Shown here piece by piece: positions 15,035 to 21,921 of a stretch of DNA of 21,921 nucleotides (the stretch's first letter is position 1; each line of letters starts with the position of its first letter). A program made the position numbers and the translations under genes. The stretch comes from Bacteroidales bacterium (lineage in GTDB: Bacteria; Bacteroidota; Bacteroidia; Bacteroidales; UBA932): NCBI GenBank assembly GCA_017472115.1, contig JAFUQW010000120.1, positions 1 to 21,921 on the forward strand, written 5' to 3'. The notes under the pieces were generated by a model. The model ran no database searches. It had not been told where the DNA came from and saw only the letters and a program-made list of their open reading frames with translations.

Positions 15035-16489
15035 TTATCTTCTCCCCTTGTAAATACAGAATATCATGAGAGCTATGGCAGTCGCCGCCCCAGCGATATA
15101 ACCTGCCGTCGGAGACAGATGAAGTCCTCCATTGACATGCGGAGCCATGATGAAATAGCTCACGCACACGAAGGTCAGGAAGGTTGCAGGAATGGAACAT
15201 AGCCAATGAGGCTTGCCGTGCCTGATGAAGTATGCGCTTGCTGTCCATAGGACTATGGTAGCGAGGATCTGATTGCCGATGCCGACATATTTCCACAGCG
15301 TCGAGAAATCCACCTTACAGCAGACGAAGGCAAGAATGAAGATAGGAATGCTGACAAACAGACGCTTTAAAATCGGTCTCTGGTCACTCTTGAGGAAATC
15401 CGCAATGGTAAGTCTGAGACTTCTGAATGCTGTATCTCCGGACGTTATAGGGCATACTACCACTCCGATAACTGCAATCACCGCCCCGACCTTTCCGAGC
15501 CAGCTTCTGCATATCATATCGACGGCTATCGCCGGCGTGACCTTGGTCAGCACTCCGTCTATCATGATTCCGTTGGTGGCGGCATCGTTAAGCCCTTCCG
15601 GACCTCCGAAGTAAGTCATTGCGGCCGTCGCCCAGATCATTGCCACTACGCCTTCGGCTATCATGGCGCCATAAAATACCGGACGGGCATATTTCTCGTT
15701 CTTGAGGCACCTCGCCATCAGCGGAGACTGGGTGGAATGGAAGCCGGAGATAGCTCCACAGGAAATCACCACAAAAAGCATAGGGATCATTATGTTGTTC
15801 TGCGGGTCGGAATGCCAGTTACGGAGAGTGGCCGGAGTAAGCTCCATCATTGTGTGGGTGCCGTTCAGTTCACCTACAACCAGCATGACTCCGACGCCTA
15901 AGGCCATGAAAAGCAAAGCCGCGCCCATGAACGGATAGACATTTCCTATTATCTTGTCTATCGGGAGGAGAGTTGCAAGAATATAGTAGGCGAATATGAT
16001 GTAGAGCCATATTTCCTTGTCGATCTTTGTGAGCGAAGCGATAAGGTCGGCCGGGCCGGTCACGAAAGAGACACCTACTGCAAGGAGAAGGAAGCACACC
16101 ACTACATTCATCACGGTTTTCATTGTCTTGCCGAGATTCTCGCCGATGATGTCAGGCATGTTGGCTCCACGGCTTCTTATCGACATCATGCCGGAGAAAA
16201 AGTCATGCGTCGCACCCATGAATATACAGCCGAGGACTATCCATACATATGCAGCAGGACCGTATGCGGCACCCATTATGGCGCCGAAGATAGGTCCGAG
16301 ACCGGCTATATTGAGGAACTGGATGACGAAGATCTTCCAAGTGGCCATAGGCTTGTAGTCAACTCCGTCGTCCATGGAAACTGCAGGTGTAGGGCGGTTC
16401 GGATCCGTCCCGAAAAAGCGTTCGACAAATCTGCCGTAAAGAAAATAGCCTGCAATCAGAAGCAGGATGCATGATATGAATGTAATCAT
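15035..16489 (-). CDS. cstA: Carbon starvation protein A family transporter (short form)
   Basis: This 484-residue integral membrane protein has about a dozen hydrophobic segments. Characteristic stretches include GYFLYGRFVERFFG, QFLNIAGLGPIFGAIMGAAY, GPAAYVWIVLGCIFMGATHD and SGFHSTQSPLMARC. CstA-family proteins take up peptides or, in characterised enterobacterial members, pyruvate during nutrient limitation. The Bacteroidota version is shorter than the roughly 700-residue E. coli protein. The short leader (about 13 nt) is preceded by a full -33/-7 promoter at 16509-16539. The gene stands alone between that promoter and the bidirectional terminator at 15007-15031. The true substrate is not known from sequence. 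Confidence 0.92.
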   Translation of the reverse strand: MITFISCILLLIAGYFLYGRFVERFFGTDPNRPTPAVSMDDGVDYKPMATWKIFVIQFLNIAGLGPIFGAIMGAAYGPAAYVWIVLGCIFMGATHDFFSGMMSIRSRGANMPDIIGENLGKTMKTVMNVVVCFLLLAVGVSFVTGPADLIASLTKIDKEIWLYIIFAYYILATLLPIDKIIGNVYPFMGAALLFMALGVGVMLVVGELNGTHTMMELTPATLRNWHSDPQNNIMIPMLFVVISCGAISGFHSTQSPLMARCLKNEKYARPVFYGAMIAEGVVAMIWATAAMTYFGGPEGLNDAATNGIMIDGVLTKVTPAIAVDMICRSWLGKVGAVIAVIGVVVCPITSGDTAFRSLRLTIADFLKSDQRPILKRLFVSIPIFILAFVCCKVDFSTLWKYVGIGNQILATIVLWTASAYFIRHGKPHWLCSIPATFLTFVCVSYFIMAPHVNGGLHLSPTAGYIAGAATAIALMIFCIYKGRR

Positions 16490-16508
16490 TTCCGTATGGT
16501 TAGTCTGT

Positions 16509-16539
16509 CAAATTTAGAAAGTTTTGATCTCAAATGCAA
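16509..16539 (-). promoter_or_regulatory. Promoter of cstA
   Basis: On the minus strand TTG (16539-16537), a 20-nt spacer and TAAATTTG (16516-16509) give a good Bacteroidetes promoter ending 19 nt before the cstA start. No equally good box was found on the plus strand for the divergent NigD-like gene. Confidence 0.65.
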
Positions 16540-16604
16540 CGAAAAGGATATAGTTTGCATCTTTATTCGCACGTCTTAAGCAGACATATATAAATTACGA
16601 CATC

Positions 16605-17363
16605 ATGAACAGAACTATACGTAACATTATTTTTCTCGCAGCAATGGCCATCCTGCCTGCTGCCGTGTCGTGTCAGGAGGATGACACGCTTCAGTACAAC
16701 AACGTGACAATGGGAAATGTGGTCGCCGGGACCTTCATTTCAGACCAGGGCAACATCTTCAATGTGGTGGAGCAGAACTGCACAGGGAAGATAGATACGA
16801 TGAAAAGGGCCATAGTGGTCTGCGATGTGCTCAGGAAAAGCGAAGGAACAGACGGCGCCTACGACATCAGACTCAATATGCTCAACTCCGTGCTGACGAA
16901 GTCACCTTTGACAATGAGTGAAATAACAGACGAGGATGCCCTTGTGACAGATCCCGTACATATCCAGGAGATATGGTATTCGGGCGGATACCTCAACATG
17001 TATGTGGCGATTCCTATCAGGAACGGCAGCAAGAATCCTCATCTGATCAATCTTGTACTCGATGACAGTGCCACATCAGGAAACTCATACGTCTTTGAAC
17101 TCAGGCATAACGGTTTCGGAGAAATATGGTCGGAACTGAATTCCGACTTTGTCCTTGCAGGTGCATATGTAAGTTTCCCGATCGGCGAAGTCATAAAAGG
17201 GAACGAGGCCAAGGTGACGCTCAAATGGAAATGGCACAAGGAAGTCGGAAGCGGCTGGAATCTGGAAGTAGTTGACAATGACCTCGAATTCAAATGGGAG
17301 CGAGGCGGTTTCGAACAGGCTCCACTTTCATTGGCAAGCAAAGCGGCATCTGAAATCATGTAA
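16605..17363 (+). CDS. NigD-like lipoprotein
   Basis: This 252-residue protein has a lipoprotein signal, with lipobox AAVSC (Cys near residue 23) followed by QEDD. The body is an N-terminal OB-like half (TMGNVVAGTFISDQGNIFNV to IVVCDVLRKSEG) and a C-terminal beta-sandwich-like half (IWYSGGYLNMYVAIPIRNG, LKWKWHKEV). This matches the NigD-like family, named after a gene beside a bacteriocin locus in Prevotella nigrescens and widespread in Bacteroidota. Its biochemical function is unknown. It is monocistronic, closed by the strong terminator at 17387-17416, and convergent with the nuclease gene. Divergent from cstA; its own promoter was not clearly identified. Confidence 0.75.
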   Translation: MNRTIRNIIFLAAMAILPAAVSCQEDDTLQYNNVTMGNVVAGTFISDQGNIFNVVEQNCTGKIDTMKRAIVVCDVLRKSEGTDGAYDIRLNMLNSVLTKSPLTMSEITDEDALVTDPVHIQEIWYSGGYLNMYVAIPIRNGSKNPHLINLVLDDSATSGNSYVFELRHNGFGEIWSELNSDFVLAGAYVSFPIGEVIKGNEAKVTLKWKWHKEVGSGWNLEVVDNDLEFKWERGGFEQAPLSLASKAASEIM

Positions 17364-17386
17364 ATAACCAAATAGCCGGAAGGCAA

Positions 17387-17423
17387 CAGAGGCTGACCTT
17401 ATCTGGTCAGCCTCTGATTTTTT
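17387..17423 (+). terminator. Strong intrinsic terminator after the NigD-like gene
   Basis: A perfect 12-bp stem, CAGAGGCTGACC/GGTCAGCCTCTG, with a 6-nt loop is followed by a run of six T (17418-17423). The stop codon of the NigD-like gene is 23 nt upstream. On the minus strand the same stem could slow transcripts from the nuclease gene but lacks a T run there. Confidence 0.9.
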
Positions 17424-17436
17424 GTCTGAAATGTCA

Positions 17437-18318
17437 TCAGAAGTTCTGGAAGGATGTCCAGGATGCGGAAGATTCCACCGAGGTTTCTATGGCATCAGGA
17501 AGATTCACAAAGAAATCGAATCCCGTCCACTGTTCGATCTGATCTACTGAGACAACATAATCGGTATAAGATGCACCGGTGTAGGCCTTGTGCTCGAACC
17601 AGAACCCTACGGTGCTGGCAGAGGTCACATTCCCGCCGGAATCCCTCTTCACCTTCAGAAGCACCTTCCAGTAGTAGTTCGGCACCGGGCAGGTCCTGTC
17701 AGGATCTTCCTCATCCCTCGGAAGAATCCAGGTGACAGCCTTGCTCTCCCCTACCTTGCTGAAAGCGGCTCCCGTAGCGACATACATGGTATCAGTCGCA
17801 GGAAGAGTATTCCTCACAGCCGTTTCCAACGAACTCCAGATGGCAGAATTGAATCCCTTCTGCATCTGCGGAGTGGAATTCGTGACATAATAGGTCTGCG
17901 AATTCATCGTCGCCGAGGCTTTCCTGTCCGCATTCGGGATCTGATGGCCACGGGCATAGAAATCATACGCCTGCTCATCATACCCTTCTTTTGTCGTGCT
18001 GCCGACATTGACGCCGTAGCTGTGGTTCCTTATGTTGACCTCATACTCGTCCGGAATGTTCGGATCGCCCTTCCATCCTGCGGAATTGCTGCCTGTGATG
18101 GCATCTTTCCATAATGGATAGGCCACCCAGAGGGATGTGAACATGTCCTTGTCGTAGTTGTAGGAATAATTCCTCGCCGTCTCGTCAAAGGTGGTGCACA
18201 CATACTCCTGATTGCCAACCTTCCCAGGCAGCTCCAGCCAGGCCTTCCCCGCTATCGCGGGGTCGGCCGTTTCCTGTGGGGGTTCACTCCCGCCGGCGTT
18301 CTCATCGCCGGAGGTAAT
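17437..18318 (-). pseudogene. DNA/RNA non-specific endonuclease (NUC1 type), lacking start and signal peptide
   Basis: The frame encodes 293 residues after the stop codon at 18321-18319, with no ATG in its first part. The first possible start of the usual kinds is a GTG at 18201 (254 residues), inside what looks like conserved domain sequence (AWLELPG, GNQEYVC). The core has the motif ARGHQIPNADR with the catalytic His (residue 86 from the GTG) and TPQMQKGFNSAIW with the metal-binding Asn (residue 118). Together with NYSYNYDKDMFTSLWVAYPL these match the Serratia/NUC1 nuclease family. Such enzymes cut DNA and RNA outside the cytoplasm. The SGDENAGGSEPPQETADP linker resembles the segment after a lipoprotein signal, which is missing here. 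The frame is continuous with the upstream lipoprotein except for one TGA. It may be a decapitated gene, an interrupted fusion, or translated by an unusual start. Confidence 0.6.
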
Positions 18319-20436
18319 TCACTTATTTATATTTATAGAAGCCAGATACAAGGCTTTAGCAGCGTTATTTGTTACAGTAATTACTATATCTCCTTCCAAC
18401 GAAGTTGCTGATGTAAAAGTATAAGTTGTAGGAGTGGTAGTTTTATTTAAAACAACTGAATTTGCTTCCTCACATGCTAATGCAGTTCCTCCGACAGTAA
18501 CAGATAAAACTGCATTTCCACCTGAAGCTGTATTTGCTCCAATTGTAATTGAATTTACCTTTCCGAAATTAGATGCTGTTAAAATAAAGGATTCACATTT
18601 ATTTGCGTCGCTTCCTGTTCCGATTTGTACACCTCTGCTATAATTACTATCCCAATTAAAAGCTTCTGATGCGCCATCTGGCCAAGAATAAGAGGCATTC
18701 CATGTTACAGCAGGTGTTCCTTTCGTAATCGAAGTCAAAGGTGAACCAGTAGTACCCAAATCACCTTTTTCCAAGACCCAAGAGTATGTATTCACACCCT
18801 CCAACTTTTCTGTTGTCACTTTATTAGATGCTGCTGATTCCGAGTTATAATATTTTGTCTTATCAGCCGGCTTTGCGGTCACATATACAGTATAATCTGT
18901 TGCGTAGTTTAACCCAGTAAAGGTATAAGTTGTTGCCGTCACATTCACTGTCTCATCACCGCAAGTTACATCATAACTTCCGGCATTCGTCACAGCATTC
19001 CATGAAACTACGATCTCATTTGCATTCTGAACTGTTGCCACAACATTTGCAGGAGTGGAAAGTTTAGTCTTTTGAGAGATTGTTCCGCAATAGAAGAAAT
19101 ACAACTGACTCTTCAGACCATCATACTGTGTATCTTCGATAGTAACATCATAATTTGAATCGGTTGGTGTCGAATAACTGCGCCAATCACTATTATATAC
19201 TCCAACACTTCTGGTTCCATTAACAGATTTCATATAGAATGCGTTCGATTCTGAAGGATGCACTGCTATTTCCCACTTATCCTCAGTATCGCCAACTCTT
19301 AGTCCCTGAGCTGCGTTAGTACCGTAAAAATACTTTCCTTCCTCATTAGTCAATGTGATCGTTCCATCATTATTAGAAACCACATTCCATATCATATCAT
19401 CCTCAACAGCCACAGAGGCAACAGATACAGACGGATTCAATATATTTTGATTCAGATAAGCCGGATTTTGAGATGTTGTCGTTGACGGTAAATATCCATA
19501 AGCAGTTTTGTCAGTTGTTGCTAAAATAACATACTTTCCATCAACTATATCTCCAACATTGGTTACTAATGACCATGTTTCTTTAACTGCCGCCTCAAAA
19601 TCAAGACCTGATATCGTTCCGAGATTTAAAATATCTCCAGCCTTAATTTCCGCAGAATTAACTGATGTTTTTATTGCCTTTGAATCATCCGACTTTATGA
19701 ATGTAATGGTCAGTCCTGACAATTCTGTTGGGAAAGCGGTAAAGTAATAAGTTCCTGGAGCAAATACACTTTCTGAAGATGGAGTGAGTGTTAATTCCGA
19801 ATATTTAGTATTACTGATCTTATTCGGTGTTGTTCCATTATCACGATAGACACGATATTGACCAGCAAGAGACTCAGAATTATTTCCTGAAAAACGAACT
19901 TCCTTAATATCCGTATATTCTGCAGGTATCGTAAATTTAACATATCCTGTCACATGTTCAAACTGAAGAGACGCACCCTCTGCTGTAGCAATAGAAATAC
20001 CTGAAGCAATACCATTTGCTTTCTGTGCCGCAGGTAACTCTACAGTCATATTATCGTATTGCTCACTCCAATATACTGCTGATTCGTATGGATATACTGC
20101 ATAATAGACATCAGCAGCCTCGATCTCTCCACTGAAGGTAGCCTGAGCAGATGCAGACTGAATATCAGTTACAAATTCATTTTTCTGAGTTGATCCAGTT
20201 TCCGCTGCCGGGTCTGATGTAAAGACGGCTATCTTATCGCCTTTTGACCAAAGTACTTTATAACCTCCTTTGCCATTAGATTCTCCCAATTCAACTTTAG
20301 TAGGAGCCCCAAGAGTAGCGTCAAAAGACATAGTCACCTTCTCCTTCTCAGGAGCGGTCTCATTATTGATTTCCTTTGTACATGAAAGGACTGCGATGGC
20401 AGATACGGCCATCATGAATAAAATCGAGCGTTTCAT
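18319..20436 (-). CDS. Multidomain surface lipoprotein: fimbrillin-like, FN3 and C-terminal beta-domain
   Basis: This 705-residue protein has a lipobox VLSC (Cys19). Residues about 30-275 resemble the Mfa-like/fimbrillin N-terminal region (TMSFDATLGAPTKVEL, VLWSKGDKIAVFTSD, YYAVYPYES, PGTYYFTAFP). About 285-455 is a beta-rich module of unknown type (SLVTNVGDIVDGKYVILAT). About 460-545 is a fibronectin type III domain (STPANVVATV, EIVVSWNAVTNAGSYDV, TDYTVYVTAKP). About 550-705 resembles the jelly-roll ends of Bacteroidota secreted proteins, closing with ALYLASININK. Such proteins are usually surface exposed and adhesive or glycan-binding, and function is not assigned. Sampled stretches are about 30% GC against 50-70% in the adjoining nuclease frame, suggesting separate ancestry. 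It follows the small ORF by 25 nt and shares its promoter. Confidence 0.75.
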   Translation of the reverse strand: MKRSILFMMAVSAIAVLSCTKEINNETAPEKEKVTMSFDATLGAPTKVELGESNGKGGYKVLWSKGDKIAVFTSDPAAETGSTQKNEFVTDIQSASAQATFSGEIEAADVYYAVYPYESAVYWSEQYDNMTVELPAAQKANGIASGISIATAEGASLQFEHVTGYVKFTIPAEYTDIKEVRFSGNNSESLAGQYRVYRDNGTTPNKISNTKYSELTLTPSSESVFAPGTYYFTAFPTELSGLTITFIKSDDSKAIKTSVNSAEIKAGDILNLGTISGLDFEAAVKETWSLVTNVGDIVDGKYVILATTDKTAYGYLPSTTTSQNPAYLNQNILNPSVSVASVAVEDDMIWNVVSNNDGTITLTNEEGKYFYGTNAAQGLRVGDTEDKWEIAVHPSESNAFYMKSVNGTRSVGVYNSDWRSYSTPTDSNYDVTIEDTQYDGLKSQLYFFYCGTISQKTKLSTPANVVATVQNANEIVVSWNAVTNAGSYDVTCGDETVNVTATTYTFTGLNYATDYTVYVTAKPADKTKYYNSESAASNKVTTEKLEGVNTYSWVLEKGDLGTTGSPLTSITKGTPAVTWNASYSWPDGASEAFNWDSNYSRGVQIGTGSDANKCESFILTASNFGKVNSITIGANTASGGNAVLSVTVGGTALACEEANSVVLNKTTTPTTYTFTSATSLEGDIVITVTNNAAKALYLASININK

Positions 20437-20461
20437 TTCTGTGTAAGTTTTAAAGGTTAGA

Positions 20462-20623
20462 CTACCAGCCGTATGGCGTTTCGGTCAAATCATCGACACC
20501 AGATCCATACTGTTTGTTACTTGCACAGAGAACGCCTTCAGGCTGAAACTCTACGACCTTGCTGCATGGTGAGACATAAGTCTGCCCCCCCCTGCAAGGG
20601 TTTTCGAAATGTTTTGTGTTCAT
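20462..20623 (-). CDS. Small protein of 53 residues with a EGVLCAS-type motif and G8 tract
   Basis: An ATG at 20621-20623 opens 53 codons ending in TAG. The peptide contains YVSPCSKVVEFQPEGVLCAS followed by NKQYGSGVDDLTETPYGW. The pattern of Y-x-x-P, alternating hydrophobics, then EGVLCxS and an acidic glycine-rich tail recurs in very small proteins encoded next to surface lipoproteins in Bacteroidota. No function is known to me. It has no signal peptide. It is the first gene after the promoter at 20684-20714, and the lipoprotein starts 25 nt after its stop, so they should share a transcript. Codons 11-14 contain eight consecutive G (20585-20592), so a one-base slip would shift the frame early. 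Confidence 0.65.
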   Translation of the reverse strand: MNTKHFENPCRGGQTYVSPCSKVVEFQPEGVLCASNKQYGSGVDDLTETPYGW

Positions 20624-20683
20624 GTTGTTATTGTTTTATGGGTTTTTCGCTATCAGCGCGGGCACAAAATGCCGCACAATCTC

Positions 20684-20714
20684 CAAAGTTAGGATTGTCT
20701 CGGCAATTTTCCAA
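20684..20714 (-). promoter_or_regulatory. Promoter of the small-protein/lipoprotein operon
   Basis: On the minus strand TTG (20714-20712), a 20-nt spacer and TAACTTTG (20691-20684) form a full Bacteroidetes -33/-7 promoter. The leader to the ATG at 20623 is about 55 nt. It sits just beyond the terminator of the upstream Rpn-type gene, so this operon is transcriptionally separate. Confidence 0.7.
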
Positions 20715-20734
20715 CTATTTCGTCTGTTATCCCA

Positions 20735-20766
20735 CAAAAAATCGGCAACCTTCTTCGGGTCGCCGA
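20735..20766 (-). terminator. Intrinsic terminator of the Rpn-family gene
   Basis: On the minus strand ATCGGCGACC pairs with GGTTGCCGAT (10 positions, one mismatch) around a 7-nt loop, and six T (20740 to 20735, counting the last stem base separately) follow. It begins 31 nt after the stop codon at 20798. Confidence 0.85.
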
Positions 20767-20797
20767 TAACAACATGCGATTTTCAACTGCCTGAAGA

Positions 20798-21763
20798 TTA
20801 CTCTTCAAGCATGTTCCCGACTTCTTCTTCGGATATTTCCATGATCGATGAAATCTGCGCGACAGACATTCCTGCCCGACTCATTTTCCTGACAGCAGAT
20901 GCTGTTGCAACTGCTTTTCCTTCTGCGAGACCTTCTGCAAGACCTTCAGCAAGTCCTTCAGTCATACCGGCTGCGCGTCCTTCCTTGATGCCTTGTTCAA
21001 AGCCCATCCTGCGATAAGCGGAATACTGGCCTATCAGTTTCCCTTCGTCATTCATTTCCTTGTCGTAAATTATACGTTTATCCATTGAGAAACCTGCAAT
21101 CTCACAAGCTTTGAATATACGGGTGAATATCTCATTACGAAGCCAGCCAGGCTGATTCTTCAGATTTCCCATATTCTTGAGTACATAAAGAATCTTGTCC
21201 TGATCGGTAAGGCATTCATCCATTCCTTTCTTGTGGAAACGCGAGATTTCTGCAAATATAATCACAATTGTCTCATCCTGCAATTCATTACTGAACTTTT
21301 CTCGAAAAGTATATTCAGAAACATACCTGTCTTTCCACAGCTCCTCGTTCTCATGTGGTATGTCAACACCCATAAGGCCTATGAGGTAAACCGGGGGTAC
21401 ATCATATCCCTTACCTTTTCTGTTCTGACGGTCGTATGCCCGGCTCGCATAACTCACACAACGTTTGAACCAATGATCTTCATGATAGCACTGCATCTCC
21501 ACAATAAAGGCCACACCGGACGCATCGTGACACATAAAATCGTAACGGTACTCTTTATTTTCTGTGACTACCGGACCCTGATACTCTGTAGGCATATATG
21601 ATATATCAGCCACCTTTCTATGGTCAGGCAACAGAGAATTGATGATGGTGATTACAGCTTCTTTATTCTGCATGTCACCGAAAAGGGCCTTGAATCCCGG
21701 ATTAGTCATGATGTCAACATACCTTTGTACTGCCATCTCCTTTGAATCTGATAAATTTTCCAT
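20798..21763 (-). CDS. Rpn-family PD-(D/E)XK nuclease / transposase-like protein
   Basis: This 321-residue protein opens with VDIMTNPGFKALFGDMQNKE and INSLLPD, the recognised start of the Rpn (recombination-promoting nuclease) family. The nuclease core is visible as YRYDFMC (Asp75) and FIVEMQ (Glu89-x-Gln91), then WFKRCVSYASRAYDRQ and VYLIGLM. Characterised E. coli Rpn proteins cleave DNA and raise RecA-independent recombination, and some are linked to phage defence. A C-terminal part contains tandem GLAE units (residues 266-283, 12-bp DNA repeats at 20921-20968) and a helix-turn-helix-like tail MSVAQISSIMEISEEEVGNM. It is monocistronic with its own terminator. No terminal repeats of a transposon were found, and an extended inverted-repeat element lies just upstream at 21808-21898. 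Confidence 0.87.
   Translation of the reverse strand: MENLSDSKEMAVQRYVDIMTNPGFKALFGDMQNKEAVITIINSLLPDHRKVADISYMPTEYQGPVVTENKEYRYDFMCHDASGVAFIVEMQCYHEDHWFKRCVSYASRAYDRQNRKGKGYDVPPVYLIGLMGVDIPHENEELWKDRYVSEYTFREKFSNELQDETIVIIFAEISRFHKKGMDECLTDQDKILYVLKNMGNLKNQPGWLRNEIFTRIFKACEIAGFSMDKRIIYDKEMNDEGKLIGQYSAYRRMGFEQGIKEGRAAGMTEGLAEGLAEGLAEGKAVATASAVRKMSRAGMSVAQISSIMEISEEEVGNMLEE
20921..20968 (-). repeat. Four tandem 12-bp units in the Rpn-family gene
   Basis: Four consecutive imperfect 12-bp units, beginning ttctgcgagacc on the plus strand, encode the repeated G-x-x-E / GLAE stretch of the protein. Because the unit is a multiple of three, copy-number change would lengthen or shorten the linker without a frameshift. 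Confidence 0.8.
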
Positions 21764-21807
21764 AATAAATACTTTAATTTAGGTAACGATATAAATGATT
21801 ACACTAA

Positions 21808-21898
21808 CTGTCATTCTGAGCCTTCAGCCCTGAGCGTAGCCGAAGGGGCAGCGAAGAATCTTTATTGTAAAGATGCTTCACTTCGTTCAGCATGACAG
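21808..21898. repeat. REP-like extended inverted-repeat element
   Basis: Outer arms CTGTCATTCTGAG (21808-21820) and its near-complement ending CATGACAG (21898) match at 11 of 13 positions. An inner pair around AGCGAAGAATCTTT (21850-21863) and AAAGATGCTTCACT pairs with two mismatches. A nested hairpin with CCTTC/GAAGG arms lies between 21821 and 21846. Such palindromic intergenic elements with ends of the form TGTCATTCTGAG are common in Bacteroidota genomes. It lies upstream of the Rpn-family gene and has no coding capacity. Confidence 0.7.
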
Positions 21899-21921
21899 TG
21901 AATGGATGATTTCTGAAGTGC

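Noticed and set aside
15273..16474. Several plus-strand open frames opposite cstA
   Set aside because: All lie within the transmembrane-coding minus-strand gene and look like mirror frames of it, with no independent signals.
17590..18114. 174-codon open frame on the plus strand opposite the nuclease domain
   Set aside because: It is antisense to a recognisable catalytic domain, has arginine/isoleucine-rich low-sense composition, and matches no family I recognise.
18199..18201. GTG at 18201 as a confident true start of the nuclease
   Set aside because: It cuts into sequence that reads as conserved domain (AWLELPG and GNQEYVC lie upstream), and it would give a protein without an export signal.
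20735..20766. Hairpin as part of a transposon end near the Rpn-family gene
   Set aside because: The stem followed by T run and its position 31 nt after the stop codon fit an intrinsic terminator. No matching inverted copy was found on the other side of the gene.

Overview
The window reads as chromosomal DNA of a Bacteroidales-type bacterium (phylum Bacteroidota). The protein set fits this: an Omp85/BamA with Skp/OmpH chaperones, a Bacteroidota-type RNA polymerase omega, a short CstA, a NigD-like lipoprotein and a fimbrillin-like lipoprotein. So do the promoters. Perfect TAnnTTTG boxes, the -7 element of the Bacteroidetes primary sigma factor, lie just upstream of at least nine genes, several with a TTG/TTTG about 20 nt further upstream. 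No tRNA, rRNA, CRISPR array or insertion sequence was recognised.

Layout. (1) 1-5093, minus strand: an envelope-biogenesis operon nadK-uppS-bamA-ompH ending at a hairpin (215-243), followed by the first 37 codons of a 2-oxoacid:ferredoxin oxidoreductase alpha subunit cut by the window edge. (2) 5145-9414, plus strand: pdxJ, then a tight group of a second OmpH/Skp-like protein, a family 4 glycosyltransferase and a LysM plus periplasmic-binding-fold protein. The likely terminator of this group lies inside the 3' end of convergent recN. (3) 9419-13336, minus strand: trxB-bamD-rpoZ-recN. (4) 13559-16489: an SDR oxidoreductase and a Fur-family regulator transcribed divergently, then cstA converging on the regulator across a bidirectional terminator. 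(5) 16605-21921, accessory region: a NigD-like lipoprotein with a strong terminator, a DNA/RNA non-specific endonuclease lacking its own start, an AT-rich multidomain surface lipoprotein, a 53-residue protein carrying a G8 tract, an Rpn-family nuclease with its own terminator, and a REP-like inverted-repeat element at the right edge.

Regions 1-3 are largely core functions: NAD(P) supply, undecaprenyl carrier synthesis, outer-membrane protein insertion (BamA, BamD and two Skp-like chaperones), transcription, redox balance and DNA repair. The most unusual part is region 5. There the reading frame of a secreted-type nuclease runs straight up to the stop codon of the upstream lipoprotein in the same frame, and base composition changes abruptly at that point. 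This suggests a mosaic or decapitated gene, or, less likely, a stop-interrupted fusion. The whole operon sits behind a short protein with a homopolymer that could slip.
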